The notes beneath the pieces are model-generated. The model searched no databases. It was given only the letters and a program-made list of their open reading frames with translations, and was not told where the DNA came from. Both the position numbers and the translations under genes were made by a program. Below, in pieces: positions 51,780 through 61,457 of a stretch of 64,000 bases of DNA. The DNA is from DRPG01 sp964655065. Lineage in GTDB: Bacteria; Myxococcota_A; UBA796; GCA-2862545. The stretch lies in NCBI GenBank assembly GCA_964655065.1, contig CAZZLC010000006.1, positions 1 through 64,000 on the forward strand, in the 5' to 3' direction. The stretch's first letter is position 1. Each line of letters opens with the position of its first letter.

Positions 51780-53405
51780 TCAGGGGGCGCCGAGCACCGG
51801 CTCGAGAGTCTCGAGGCGAGCACGGGTCGCCGCGCAGTACTTGGCGTTGGCAAACAGGTCGCACGGTGCGATGGCCTCGGCCCGGTAGGCGAGGTCGTTC
51901 TTCGTGCCGTACTGCACTTCCCAGAGCTTCTCCCCGGTCGCGGGGTCGATCTCGATGAAGGTCGAGCGGTCGTCCTGGGCGGGGAAGCCTTCGAGGTGCC
52001 CGGCCGCGATGAGCACCCGGCCCCCGGTGGTGTAGTCCACGCCGCCGAGCGACCGCTGGTACCAGTTCGGCTCGGTCCAGTCCCACAGCTTCGTCGCGGT
52101 CATCGTGGCCTCGTCGATGGTGTACTCGACGGCGCGCGAGAAGTTCCGCCCGTAGTTTCCGTTGTCGTACACGAGGAGCCGGTTGCCCCGACGCTGCAGA
52201 CCGTGCAGACACTGGGGGTACTCGCTCTCGGGAAGCCCGTTGCCCTGGGTGTCGACGAGCGCGAAGTCGTCCTCTTGCGGCCCGAAGCGCCAGCGCCAGT
52301 CGCCCGACGGGATGTCGATGGCCACGACCGAGCTCGCGTAGCACAGGCCCACGTACATCACGTCGCCGACGACGTCGGCCCAGTTGGCGTGGTACACGTC
52401 CTGGTCCTGCCCGCCACCGCGCAGGTGACCTTCGTCGAACGCGCGCTGGCTCGAGTAGTTGAACACGACCTGGTCGGTCTCGGGATCGACGAGCATCACC
52501 CGGAAGCCGGCGAAGGTGACCCCGTCGCCTCTGGAGACGGGGACCTCCTCCATCGCGAGGAGGCGTCCGTCAGCGAGCTCGCGGGCCTCGTGGTGGTACC
52601 GCGTGCGCCCGAAGTCGTCAGGCAGGTGGGGCAGCGTGTCGTAGAGGAGCTCGGAGCCGAAGAGGTCGATGAGCTGGGGCCGGCCGTTGGGGGTCGGCGG
52701 CCAGGCTCCGCCGATGGTGAAGTTCCCGCTCGCCGGCTGGAAGCTCACCACGTTGACGCCGACGCCGCCCGCCGCGTTGGGCGCGGCGTGCCAGCGGATG
52801 TTCGCGTCGCGATCGAACACGAGGCGCCGCTGTCCCTGCCAACCCTGGGGAGGGTCGGGGAACACCTGGTGGTTGGACAACACGTAGTCGGGGCCGGCTC
52901 CGGACTCCTTCACGGTGAGGTTCAGCGTGGGCAGGCGGTCGTTGGACTCCGGGCCCGTGGTCAGCGTGAACGTGGTGGGCGCCTCGAGGGACGACGGGCA
53001 CACCGGGGCGGCCACGCACTGGTAGGTCGAGGCCTGCAGCAGTCCGGAGAGCCGAAGGACGTGCTGCGTGGCCTCCTCGGGGCCCTCGACGAGGTGGACC
53101 TCGGAGGGGTCGCCGTCGAGCGTGCAGGCGACCGCCACCGCGGCGGGCAGGGTGAGATCGACGGTCAGCTGGGCCTCGTGCTCGCTCCACGGCTGCTCGA
53201 CGAGCACGTCGCTGACGGTGAGACCCTCGAGGGGGTCGCAGATGTCGGGGCCCGTGGTCTCCGGCGGCGTGCCGGTGTCGAACGAGTCGGTGGGAAGCAC
53301 CGGCGGCCGGCTCTCCTCCACGGAGGGGGGGGCGGAATCCGCAGGGATCTCGTCGTCCCCACTGCAGGCCACGCCGCAGACGGCGAGGAAAAACCAAGTG
53401 CGCAC
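51780..53405 (-). CDS. Arylsulfotransferase (ASST)-like lipoprotein
   Basis: A 541-residue lipoprotein. The signal ends CGVAC and is followed by an acidic/proline spacer (DSAPPSVEES...DTGTPPETTG) and an FN3-like beta domain (~50-155). Residues ~175-540 are an ASST-type six-blade propeller with its His landmarks: YHHEARELADGRLLAMEE, DVYHANWADVVGDVMYVGLCYASSVV and CLHGLQRRGNRLLVYDNGNYGR. ASST enzymes move sulfate between phenols; catalytic His assignment is by pattern. I chose GTG 53405 because GGAGG sits ahead of it and it gives a clean signal peptide; ATG 53417 is the alternative. Confidence 0.78.
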   Translation of the reverse strand: MRTWFFLAVCGVACSGDDEIPADSAPPSVEESRPPVLPTDSFDTGTPPETTGPDICDPLEGLTVSDVLVEQPWSEHEAQLTVDLTLPAAVAVACTLDGDPSEVHLVEGPEEATQHVLRLSGLLQASTYQCVAAPVCPSSLEAPTTFTLTTGPESNDRLPTLNLTVKESGAGPDYVLSNHQVFPDPPQGWQGQRRLVFDRDANIRWHAAPNAAGGVGVNVVSFQPASGNFTIGGAWPPTPNGRPQLIDLFGSELLYDTLPHLPDDFGRTRYHHEARELADGRLLAMEEVPVSRGDGVTFAGFRVMLVDPETDQVVFNYSSQRAFDEGHLRGGGQDQDVYHANWADVVGDVMYVGLCYASSVVAIDIPSGDWRWRFGPQEDDFALVDTQGNGLPESEYPQCLHGLQRRGNRLLVYDNGNYGRNFSRAVEYTIDEATMTATKLWDWTEPNWYQRSLGGVDYTTGGRVLIAAGHLEGFPAQDDRSTFIEIDPATGEKLWEVQYGTKNDLAYRAEAIAPCDLFANAKYCAATRARLETLEPVLGAP

Positions 53406-53548
53406 GAGCTCCTCCATGGCGAGGCGTGGTAGCCGGCCAACGACCCCCCAGCCACCGAGGTCACCGACGAGTTGGTGTCACGGGGGTAACTTCTGCGTGG
53501 GTCATTATGGAGGGCTGCGTCGGTCGCGGGGACCAACCGGAGAACACC

Positions 53549-56437
53549 ATGAGAACCCCCCTCGTCATCGGGCTCGTCGCCCTCGTCGGCTGTCAGGGGG
53601 CCGGCGTGCAGAACGTCGAGCCGGATCGAGCGTGCTTCACCGAGCTCGCCACGGCCCTCTCCGACGACGCGCTCGAGGGCCGGGGCATCGGCTCCGAAGG
53701 GCTCGAGAAGGCGGCAGCGCTGATCGAGGCCCGCTTTCGCGAGGCCGGCCTGTCGGACGCGGGCGTGGCGTACCGCCAGTCGTTCGACGTCACGGTCGGC
53801 GTGCACGCGGGCGACGACAATCGTCTCGAGGACCTCGTGCTCGGCACCGACTTCCAGCCCTTCGGGTTCTCGTCGAACGGGGCCTTCGAGGGACCGGTGG
53901 TGTTCGCGGGCTACGGCATCGTCGCGGATGACCTCGGCTACGACGACTACGCGGCTGTGGACGTGGCGGACAAGGTGGTCCTCGCGATGCGCTACGAGCC
54001 CCAGGAGAACGACGACGAGAGCCCGTTCGAGGGCAAGAAGCCGTCGCGCTACTCCGACATCCGGTACAAGGCGCTGAAGGCACGCCAGAAGGGCGCCAAG
54101 GCCCTGGTGCTGGTCGCACCGGCCCGTGGCGACGACGACCCCGACAAGGTTCCGGCCCTTCAGTCCGGCGGTCCCACCTCCCGGGCGGGCCTCCCTGTGA
54201 TTCAGGTCACCCGGGCGGTGGCGGACGGCTGGCTCGAGCAGGGCGGGGCGCCCTCCCTCGCGGAGCTTCACGCGACCATCGACGAGACGGGCGCGCCCGC
54301 GTCGCGTGCGCTGCGCGAGGTCATCGTCGCGGGATCCGTGGACGTGGTGGCCGACCAGGCCCCGGTCAGCAACGTGCTCGCCTCAATCCCCGGCGCGGGC
54401 GAGCTCGCGGACGAGGTCGTGGTGGTCGGCGCCCACTACGACCACCTCGGCTACGGCGGCCAGGGCTCGATGCGACCCGGGGAGCGCGCGATCCACAACG
54501 GGGCGGACGACAACGCCAGCGGCACTGCGGCCATGGTCTGCGCGATGGAGCGGCTCGCGGCGGCCAGTTCCGCCGAGAACCGCCGCACCATCGTCGGGCT
54601 CGCCTTCACCGCCGAGGAGATCGGGCTCGGCGGCTCGGCCTGGTACGCCGACCATCCCGTGTTTCCCGTCGAGAACACGGTCGCGATGGTGAACCTCGAC
54701 ATGGTGGGTCGAGTGCGCGACGGGGCGCTCCAGGCGCTCGGGGCGGACACGGCCCCCGAGTGGCGGGAGCTCCTCGGCCCCCTCGGTGAGCGGCACGGCC
54801 TGTCGCTCACCATGGGCGGCGACGGCTACGGCCCGAGCGATCACACGAGCTTCTACGAGAAGAAGATCCCGGTCATCCATCTCTTCTCGGGCACCCACGC
54901 CGAGTACCACACCCCCGACGACGACGTGGAGACCCTCAACCTCGAGGGCGGGGCCGCGGTGACCGGGCTGCTCGTCGATCTCACCGAGTCGCTCGCCACC
55001 CGACCCGAGGGTCTCACCTATGTGCGGTCCACCGCGGGCCCTCGCATGGTCGGGGACTCGCGGAGCCGTGGCGCCTACCTCGGCACCATCCCCGACATGT
55101 CGGCGATGACGCTCACGGATGGCGGTGAAGGCGTGTTGCTGTCCGACGTGCGCGCCGACGGGCCAGCCGACCGGGCAGGCATCCGTGGCGGAGACGTGAT
55201 CGTCGAGATGGCTGGGGTGGACGTCCAGAACCTCTACGACATGACCTTCGTGCTCCGCGACCACCGCCCTGGGCAGACCATCGACGTCGTCGTGGAGCGT
55301 GACGGCGAGCGGGTCGCGCTGCAGGCCACGCTCGGCTCGCGGGGCTCGGGTCCTCGTCCTGCGGCGCACGGCAGCCCGAACAACCCCGCCACCCACACCA
55401 ACTTCGAGGTGGGGTCGACCGAGGCCGACGCCGACGGCTGGACCCCGAAGGCTGGCAAGCTCGTGCCCGAGCTCCTCCGCAGCGACGAGCCCCACCTCGC
55501 CGATCTGCGCCAGCTCACCTTTGGCGGGGAGAACGCGGAGGCCTACTGGGCGCCCGACGGGCGCAGCCTCGTGTTCCAGCGCACCCCGGCCGAGGGCGCC
55601 TGCGATCAGCAGTACGAGCTCGACCTCGAGACGGGAGCGGTGACCCTGCTGTCCTCCGGCAAGGGCCGCACGACCTGCGGCTACTACGCCTTTCCCGAGG
55701 GGCAGGAGCTGGTCTACGCCACCACCGAGGCCGAGAGCGAGGCGTGCCCGGAGCCCCCCGACCGCAGCCAAGGCTACGTCTGGCCGGTCTACGACGCGTT
55801 CGACATCGTGACCCACGCTCCGGGTGAGGCCCCGCGCACGTTGATCGCGTCAGACGAGTACGACGCCGAGGCCACGGTGTGCATGAAGGACGGGCGCATC
55901 GTGTTCACCAGCACCCGCGACGGCGACCTCGACCTCTACGTGGCCAACGCCGACGGCTCGGGGATCGAGCGCGTGACCGATGCTCCGGGCTACGACGGGG
56001 GCGCCTTCTTCAACCCCGCCTGCACCGCGCTGATCTGGCGTGCCTCGAGGCCGGAGGGAGACGAGCTCGCCGACTACCAGCGGCTCCTCGAGCAGGACCT
56101 CGTGCGGCCGTCCGAGCTCGAGATCTTCTGGATGGACCTGGAGACGCGCGAGGTCGAGCAGCTCACCGAGAACGGGGCGGCCAACTTCGCGCCCTACCCG
56201 CTGCCCGACGATTCGGGCGTGCTGTTCTCGAGCAACCTCGGTGCTTCGCCGCGAGAGTTCGACATCTACCTCGCTTCGCGCGACGGCGGGGAGCCCGAGC
56301 GGGTGACCACCGCCGAGGGCTTCGACGGGTTCCCCATGTTCAGCCCCGACGGGCGGTGGCTCGTGTTCGCGAGCAACCGGGCCACCGAGCCGGGCGAGAA
56401 CGACACCAACCTCTTCGTCGCCCGCTGGCGGCCCTGA
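53549..56437 (+). CDS. Lipoprotein with M28 aminopeptidase, PA, PDZ and TolB-like propeller domains
   Basis: A 962-residue lipoprotein (lipobox LVGC, ATG 53549). Order of domains: M28 peptidase N-terminal part, an inserted PA domain (~90-230), the catalytic part with zinc ligands in VVVGAHYDHLGYGG, IHNGADDNASGTA, FTAEEIGLGGSA, VNLDMVGR and AEYHTPDDD, a PDZ domain (~510-600, LSDVRADGPADRAGIRGGDVIVEM), then a WD40/TolB-like propeller (~650-962) with DG-rich blade turns (MKDGRIVFTSTRDGDLDLYVANADG). It is likely an outer-membrane aminopeptidase, with the propeller perhaps binding substrate. Divergent from the ASST-like gene. Confidence 0.9.
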   Translation: MRTPLVIGLVALVGCQGAGVQNVEPDRACFTELATALSDDALEGRGIGSEGLEKAAALIEARFREAGLSDAGVAYRQSFDVTVGVHAGDDNRLEDLVLGTDFQPFGFSSNGAFEGPVVFAGYGIVADDLGYDDYAAVDVADKVVLAMRYEPQENDDESPFEGKKPSRYSDIRYKALKARQKGAKALVLVAPARGDDDPDKVPALQSGGPTSRAGLPVIQVTRAVADGWLEQGGAPSLAELHATIDETGAPASRALREVIVAGSVDVVADQAPVSNVLASIPGAGELADEVVVVGAHYDHLGYGGQGSMRPGERAIHNGADDNASGTAAMVCAMERLAAASSAENRRTIVGLAFTAEEIGLGGSAWYADHPVFPVENTVAMVNLDMVGRVRDGALQALGADTAPEWRELLGPLGERHGLSLTMGGDGYGPSDHTSFYEKKIPVIHLFSGTHAEYHTPDDDVETLNLEGGAAVTGLLVDLTESLATRPEGLTYVRSTAGPRMVGDSRSRGAYLGTIPDMSAMTLTDGGEGVLLSDVRADGPADRAGIRGGDVIVEMAGVDVQNLYDMTFVLRDHRPGQTIDVVVERDGERVALQATLGSRGSGPRPAAHGSPNNPATHTNFEVGSTEADADGWTPKAGKLVPELLRSDEPHLADLRQLTFGGENAEAYWAPDGRSLVFQRTPAEGACDQQYELDLETGAVTLLSSGKGRTTCGYYAFPEGQELVYATTEAESEACPEPPDRSQGYVWPVYDAFDIVTHAPGEAPRTLIASDEYDAEATVCMKDGRIVFTSTRDGDLDLYVANADGSGIERVTDAPGYDGGAFFNPACTALIWRASRPEGDELADYQRLLEQDLVRPSELEIFWMDLETREVEQLTENGAANFAPYPLPDDSGVLFSSNLGASPREFDIYLASRDGGEPERVTTAEGFDGFPMFSPDGRWLVFASNRATEPGENDTNLFVARWRP

Positions 56438-56523
56438 TGGGGGCTCGATGAGCGGGGTGGTGTACCACAACGCGATACCGAGCCCATCTCCACGCCCGGT
56501 CCACCAGATCCGACTTTCCCCTC

Positions 56524-56865
56524 GTGGAGGCGTTGGTGGGCCAGGAAATCTATGTCGATTGCGAGGGACGGACCCCTGAGCGTGCGGTCGAGGCGGTCCG
56601 TCGCGACGTGGGCGCGCTGCGGCCCGGTGCGAGCACGGTGGTCGCCCAGACCGCCGACCCCTCGACGCTGCAAGCGGTCGTGGCGTGGGCGGGGACGCAC
56701 GGCCTCCGCCCCACGGTGGAGCCGAGAGGTGGCGATCGGGTCTGGGTGAGGCTCTTCGTCTTGCCGTCGCAGTTCGGGGATCTGCCGGACTGCGCCCTGC
56801 GCGAGCTACGACGATCCTGCGGCACCCGACGGCGGATTCACGAGGTGCAGCACTACGCCATCTGA
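56524..56865 (+). CDS. Small TusA/SirA-like fold protein, divergent
   Basis: A 113-residue protein. The alternation of VDCEGRTPERAVEAVRRDVGALRPGASTVV (strand, helix), TADPSTLQAVVAWAGTHGLRP (helix) and GDRVWVRLFV (strand) matches the two-layer TusA/SirA fold (DxRGxxCPxPxxxxxxA...PG...V..DDPxxxxDixxWaxxxGh). The diagnostic CysPro of TusA is absent, though Cys13 of VDCEG lies near. A tail with Cys (DCALRELRRSCGTRRRIHE) follows. GTG 56524 is the assumed start; GTG 56536 is possible. The last 13 bases overlap the convergent hydrolase gene. Confidence 0.55.
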   Translation: MEALVGQEIYVDCEGRTPERAVEAVRRDVGALRPGASTVVAQTADPSTLQAVVAWAGTHGLRPTVEPRGGDRVWVRLFVLPSQFGDLPDCALRELRRSCGTRRRIHEVQHYAI

Positions 56866-57683
56866 TCGGTGAGCGCGAGGCTCACGATCTCCAGCACCCG
56901 GTCGTCGGTGAGCAGCCCGCCGTGTCCGACCGCAGGAATGGCCACGGTCCGAGCCCCGGGGTCGAAGGTGTTCTCGACCGGGTACACGACGAGATCGAAG
57001 GTGCCGCCTGCAGTCACGACGCGGTCCGGGGCGAGGAGCGCGGACAGCGGAGGCAGCTCGGCCAGGAGCGGGGATCGCTCGGCCAGCGCGCGCATCTCCG
57101 GCAGGAGCAGCCTGAGCTGGTCGACGGCGCCCGTGCCCTGGTGGGGGGTGCCCAGGGTGACGACCCGGCGGATGGCGTCGCGAAGGTCCAGGTGGTCGCG
57201 GAGCACCATCCGGAGCACGATGCCGCCCATGCTGTGGGCCACCACGTCGACCCCGTCGGGCTCGCTGTCGACGAGGCTCCGCAGCGACGCGGCGAGACGC
57301 TCGGCATAGCGCTCGATCTGCCCGAGCTGGAAGCCGAGCTCGAGGCCCACGGTGGGGCGGCCGAGCTCGGCGAGGTGCTCGCGGAGCTTCCAGAAGCTCG
57401 CCGCCTGGTCCCAGTAGCCGTGCACCAGGGCGACCGTGCGACCGCGCCGCTCCGCGGGGAGCACGAGGGTCGAGGCTCGCGGCCGCAGGAGCCGGAACCA
57501 CCCGATCTCGACGAGGCTCGACACCTCGTTGCGCACCGCGTCCACGGTGATCTCGGGCCCGGGCAGCCCCTGGGCACGGTGGTAGGCGAGGTACCGGGCC
57601 AGGTGCCAGCCGAGGCTGCCGAGTGCCACGAGGAGCGTGGCGAGGAGCCCCAGCACCAGCCAGCCGAGCACCTCTCCGGTCAT
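56853..57683 (-). CDS. Membrane-anchored alpha/beta hydrolase (lipase-like)
   Basis: A 276-residue protein. One N-terminal transmembrane helix (about 5-27, LGWLVLGLLATLLVALGSLGW) anchors an alpha/beta hydrolase: oxyanion loop LVHGYWDQAASF, nucleophile elbow VVAHSMGG (GxSxG-type), and a catalytic-His candidate in VGHGGLL near the end. The GHSxGG and TLGTPHQG phrases are typical of triacylglycerol lipases and of the palmitoyl/lipase-like families. Substrate unknown. It starts 1 base after the groES stop, so the two are in one transcript. Confidence 0.85.
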   Translation of the reverse strand: MTGEVLGWLVLGLLATLLVALGSLGWHLARYLAYHRAQGLPGPEITVDAVRNEVSSLVEIGWFRLLRPRASTLVLPAERRGRTVALVHGYWDQAASFWKLREHLAELGRPTVGLELGFQLGQIERYAERLAASLRSLVDSEPDGVDVVAHSMGGIVLRMVLRDHLDLRDAIRRVVTLGTPHQGTGAVDQLRLLLPEMRALAERSPLLAELPPLSALLAPDRVVTAGGTFDLVVYPVENTFDPGARTVAIPAVGHGGLLTDDRVLEIVSLALTDQMA

Positions 57684-57684
57684 C

Positions 57685-57972
57685 TCAGTCGACCACCGCG
57701 AGCACGTCCTGCTCGCGGACGATGAGGTAGTCGACGCCGTCGACCTTGACCTCGTCGCCCGACCACTCGGAGAGCAGTACCGTCATGCCCGGCTCGAGCT
57801 TGAGCGGGGTCACGGTGCCGTCGTCGCTGACGCGGCCAGCGCCCACCGCCACGACCTCGGCGATGTTGCGGCGCTTCTGGGCGGTCTCGGGAAGGTAGAG
57901 CCCGGTCTGGGTCTGGGTCTCGGGGTCCTTGCGGGTGAGCACGACGCGGTCGTGGAGTGGCTTCAGCGTCAT
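57685..57972 (-). CDS. groES: Co-chaperonin GroES (cpn10)
   Basis: A 95-residue GroES. MTLKPLHDRVVLTRKDPETQTQTGLYLPE starts the family, the mobile-loop region and IAEVVAVGAGRV, GMTVLLSEWSGDEVKVDGVDYLIVREQDVLAVV complete it. It should cap a GroEL ring. No groEL follows: the next gene on this strand is the lipase-like hydrolase. ATG 57972 has GAGG eight bases before it. Either the groEL gene is elsewhere or this is an extra groES. The hydrolase starts 1 base after its stop. Confidence 0.93.
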   Translation of the reverse strand: MTLKPLHDRVVLTRKDPETQTQTGLYLPETAQKRRNIAEVVAVGAGRVSDDGTVTPLKLEPGMTVLLSEWSGDEVKVDGVDYLIVREQDVLAVVD

Positions 57973-58040
57973 CGTTGGTTCCTCGGCGTTCGGGGAATCG
58001 ATCGCTGGCCAGCGTAAGCACCGATCCCACGGGGGGAAGA

Positions 58041-61000
58041 TCAGGGAAGCGCCCAGCGCACGCGGTCGGCATCGTCTTCGCGAAACAGGCGCTTCCACTG
58101 CTGGATCGAGAGCTCGAGGGCCACCGTCGCCCGCTCCGTCCACCCGCGGGCCATCGCCTCTCGGCCGGCGAGCTCGGCCATCGCCGCCACGTCGGGGGAG
58201 ACATAGGCGGTCTCGTTGATCGCCTTGGTGGCTTCGGCGAGGTGCTGGTCCCACTCCTTCGAACGCCCCACGCTCGCGTCGGCGGCGGCCTGGGCCAGAC
58301 GGATCGTGGCCCACACCGCGCGATTGCCGAACCCCCGGGCTCGAGCGGAGAGCTGATCGAGACTCGACGCGACGCTGGCGGCGTTGCCACGCTCGACCTC
58401 GACCAAGGCCACGCGCACGTCGGAGGTGAGGGCGGCGCTCTCCGTGCCGAGGTTGTGCCACACACCGGCGGCCGCGCGGTAGTGGTGGAGCGCTTCGTCC
58501 CAGGAGCGACGGTATCGGGCGATGTCGCCGAAGCGCTCGGTGGCCTCGGCGAGTCCCCAGCGGTGCCCCGCCTGACGAAACGCGTCGCGGGCGCGAGCCG
58601 TCGTGGCTCGGGCCTGGTCGAGCTCCCCTCTCGCCACCGCGATCTCGGCGAGCCCGAGCCAGGCGTCGCCGCTGTCGATGCGATTGCGGAGCCGCTCGGC
58701 GTGTCGCTGAGCCTTGCGGAACTCGGCCTCGGCCCCCTCGAAGGCGCCGAGCTGGACGAGGGCCCCGCCCAGCGCGACGTGCAGCGACGAGGCCATCGAC
58801 GCTTCGGCGAGCAGGCGGATCCCGTCGTGGAAGAGGGTGGCTGCTTCCTGGAAGTTGCCATTGAGCCGGGCGATGCGCCCTTGGTGCAGCCGGACCAGGG
58901 AGCGCAGCGAGCGCGGCCAGCCGTGGCGCTCCGCGCCGTGTTCGAGCCGGTGGCAGATGTGGCGGACCTGCTTCGGGCGGTCCTTGAAGCGATGGACGTC
59001 GGCAGATGCGACGAGCCCCGCCACCCAGCGCGGGTCGCCTTCGTGTAGCTCGAGGCCCTCCATGGCCTCCTCCCACAGCGCGCGCAGGGCGTCGGCCCGG
59101 TTGAAGTCGCCGGCTCGGCAGGCGGCCTGGATGGCCCGGACGGTCGGCTCCAGCGCCGCTTCGTAGGCTCCGGCCCGCACCAGGTGTCGAGCGAGCCGAT
59201 CCCCGACGGCCTGGCCGGTGGCCTGGAGCATCGTCGCGCAGGCCCGGTGATGGCCAGCCGCGCGACCCGCCTCCACCGCGCTCCGATCCAGGCTCTCGCG
59301 GAGCATGCTGTGCGCGAACGACCACGCCCCGCCTTCTTCGGCCGAGGCGAGTCGGCGGCCGAGCAGGGTGTCGAGCAGCCCGTGCGACGGGGTGAGTCCC
59401 CGCGCCCGGCACGCCCCGAGCCACTCCTGCGGCAGCACCACCTGGCCGAGGAGCGCTGCGATCTCCAGGGCGAGTCGGTCGGAGTCGGGTCGCATCGACA
59501 GCAGGTCGTCGATGCGCTCGCGCCACACCGCGTAGAGATCGTCGGGCACGACCACCTCGGCGGTGTCGCGGAGCTGGAACCCGCGCCGGCCCGGACGCAG
59601 GATGCCGCGCTCCACCCAGTCACCGATCAGCTGGACGGCGAACAGGGGGTTGCCGGCGGTGCGCTCTTCGACCCGACGGGCCAGGGCTCCCTCGAGCCCG
59701 ATCAGCTCCTGGATCAGGTCGTGGTGCTCGCTGGGGGACAGGCGGTCCACTCGGATCCGGGTGCCGTATTCGTCGACGAGCTCGTCGATGAGCGCACGCT
59801 CGGTGGGTTGGTCGGGGAGCGCCTCTTCTCTGGCGCACATCACGACGAGCACCGGCGCGGGCTCCACCGCCTGGGCCGAGAGCAGCTGGTGGGCAACGTG
59901 CAGAGCGTCCGCCCCCCACTGGACGTCGTCGAGGAAGACGAGCAGGGGCCGATGTCGGGCCTGGTTTCGCACGAACCGTCGCACGAGCGAGCTCGGATCG
60001 GCGAGCGCGGTCGCCTCGGCGTCCCCGGTGCCCGCGAGGAGCGCGGCCATCTGCTCGACGTCGGTGGGCTCGGGAGCGGGCCGTCCGCCCGCCCAGGCGC
60101 TCTGCACCCGATCGAGGATCTGCTTCTCGGAGAGGCCGCCCGTGCGCAGATAGCGACCCACCATGTCGACGAGTCCGCTCGTCGCGCTGTCGGGCCCGTG
60201 GGTGGCTCTCATGACGAGCGCGGCGCCGACCTCGTTGGCGCGCTCGCAGAGCCACTCGCCGAGTCGCGTCTTGCCGCTCCCCGCGGGGCCGTGGAGCAAC
60301 ACGAGCCGGGCCTTGCCCGAGGCCCGCACCGCGGAGAGCTCCCGCCACAGCTGGGTGCGTTCCTCCTGCCGGCCCACCATGGGGATGCGCCGCAGTCCGT
60401 ACAGTCCGAGCCCCGCGCCGAGGAGCATCGTCGAGCGCTCCGCGTCCCGCGGTGGCCTCCAGCGGCTCGGCATCGGCGGCACGCGGGTGTCGGACGGCAG
60501 GTACGAGATCAACGTGTCCTCGGCGAGATCCGTGCCCTCGAGCTGGGAGAGCGCCAGCGCGATCGTGGTCTCGGTCCGCGGCTTCACGGGCTTCTTCGAG
60601 ACGACGTTGAGGCGGTTCGCGGCGCGGTCGGCCTCGCGCAGTCGCACGAGCGCGTAGGCAGCGTCGGCGGCGAGCTGGAAGCGGGCCTCCGGTCGGGGAG
60701 CGGTCAGCGTCTCGAGCCAGCTCTCGATGCCACGCGGCACGGCCATCCGCGGGCGCACGGGCGGCAGGATGCGGTCCTTGAGGTTGCCCTTGATCTCGTC
60801 GGGGAACGCGCGGTGCCCGGTGACCAGGGTGTAGGCGCAGCAGCCGAGGCTGTACAGGTCGGTCCACGGGCCGTAGTCCCACCACCGGCCGAGGAGCTGC
60901 TCGGGGGGCATGTAGGCGGGGGTGCCCCAGCGGAAGGGGTCGTCGGTCGCCGCCATGGCGTGGGCGATGCCGAAGTCGGTGAGCTTCACCCGGCCCGAGT

Positions 61001-61457
61001 CGGCGTCGTAGAGCACGTTGGACAGCTTGAGGTCGCGGTGGATCACGGAGCGCGCGTGAGCGTGGGCCAGCGCGTCCAGCAGGCACAACAGCAGCCGCTC
61101 GATCTCGGGCCACTCGAGCGTCCCCATGTGGTCGGCCAGGGTGGTGCCCTCGAGAAGCTCCATGGAGAGGAACGGGGTTCCGGCCACGAGGCGACCCTTG
61201 GATGCCTTGGCCGCCTGCTCGGGGACCGAGCCGTAGTCGAGGACCATCGCGATGTGCGGGTGCTCGAGGGGGGCCACCGCGCGGACCTCGTTCTTGAAGC
61301 TTTCGACGAACATCTCCTCGGAGGCGCCCTTCGCGGTCAGGAGCTTGACTGCGACGCGTACACCCTCGGCCTGATGTCGGGCCCGCCACACCTCGCCCAT
61401 GCCGCCCCGCCCGATGCGGGTCTCGAGAACGAAGGGACCGAGGGCGATCTGTCGGAT
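58041..61457 (-). CDS. Ser/Thr kinase fused to AAA ATPase and TPR domain; apparent ATC start
   Basis: A ~1138-residue multidomain regulator. The kinase comes first: the glycine loop GRGGMGEVW spans codons just before the first ATG (61400), and no ATG, GTG or TTG lies in frame upstream after a stop. The only start at ribosome-binding distance (GGAGG, four bases) is ATC at 61457. HRDLKLSN, DFGIAH and PPEQ are intact. Next comes a predicted-ATPase/AAA domain with Walker A GPAGSGKTR near residue 370 of the ATG form and FLDDVQW as Walker B. The remaining ~500 residues are TPR-like helix pairs. This is the layout of signalling STAND-like kinases. It is the first gene reading left from the intergenic region at 61.5 kb. 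Confidence 0.85.
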   Translation of the reverse strand: MRQIALGPFVLETRIGRGGMGEVWRARHQAEGVRVAVKLLTAKGASEEMFVESFKNEVRAVAPLEHPHIAMVLDYGSVPEQAAKASKGRLVAGTPFLSMELLEGTTLADHMGTLEWPEIERLLLCLLDALAHAHARSVIHRDLKLSNVLYDADSGRVKLTDFGIAHAMAATDDPFRWGTPAYMPPEQLLGRWWDYGPWTDLYSLGCCAYTLVTGHRAFPDEIKGNLKDRILPPVRPRMAVPRGIESWLETLTAPRPEARFQLAADAAYALVRLREADRAANRLNVVSKKPVKPRTETTIALALSQLEGTDLAEDTLISYLPSDTRVPPMPSRWRPPRDAERSTMLLGAGLGLYGLRRIPMVGRQEERTQLWRELSAVRASGKARLVLLHGPAGSGKTRLGEWLCERANEVGAALVMRATHGPDSATSGLVDMVGRYLRTGGLSEKQILDRVQSAWAGGRPAPEPTDVEQMAALLAGTGDAEATALADPSSLVRRFVRNQARHRPLLVFLDDVQWGADALHVAHQLLSAQAVEPAPVLVVMCAREEALPDQPTERALIDELVDEYGTRIRVDRLSPSEHHDLIQELIGLEGALARRVEERTAGNPLFAVQLIGDWVERGILRPGRRGFQLRDTAEVVVPDDLYAVWRERIDDLLSMRPDSDRLALEIAALLGQVVLPQEWLGACRARGLTPSHGLLDTLLGRRLASAEEGGAWSFAHSMLRESLDRSAVEAGRAAGHHRACATMLQATGQAVGDRLARHLVRAGAYEAALEPTVRAIQAACRAGDFNRADALRALWEEAMEGLELHEGDPRWVAGLVASADVHRFKDRPKQVRHICHRLEHGAERHGWPRSLRSLVRLHQGRIARLNGNFQEAATLFHDGIRLLAEASMASSLHVALGGALVQLGAFEGAEAEFRKAQRHAERLRNRIDSGDAWLGLAEIAVARGELDQARATTARARDAFRQAGHRWGLAEATERFGDIARYRRSWDEALHHYRAAAGVWHNLGTESAALTSDVRVALVEVERGNAASVASSLDQLSARARGFGNRAVWATIRLAQAAADASVGRSKEWDQHLAEATKAINETAYVSPDVAAMAELAGREAMARGWTERATVALELSIQQWKRLFREDDADRVRWALP

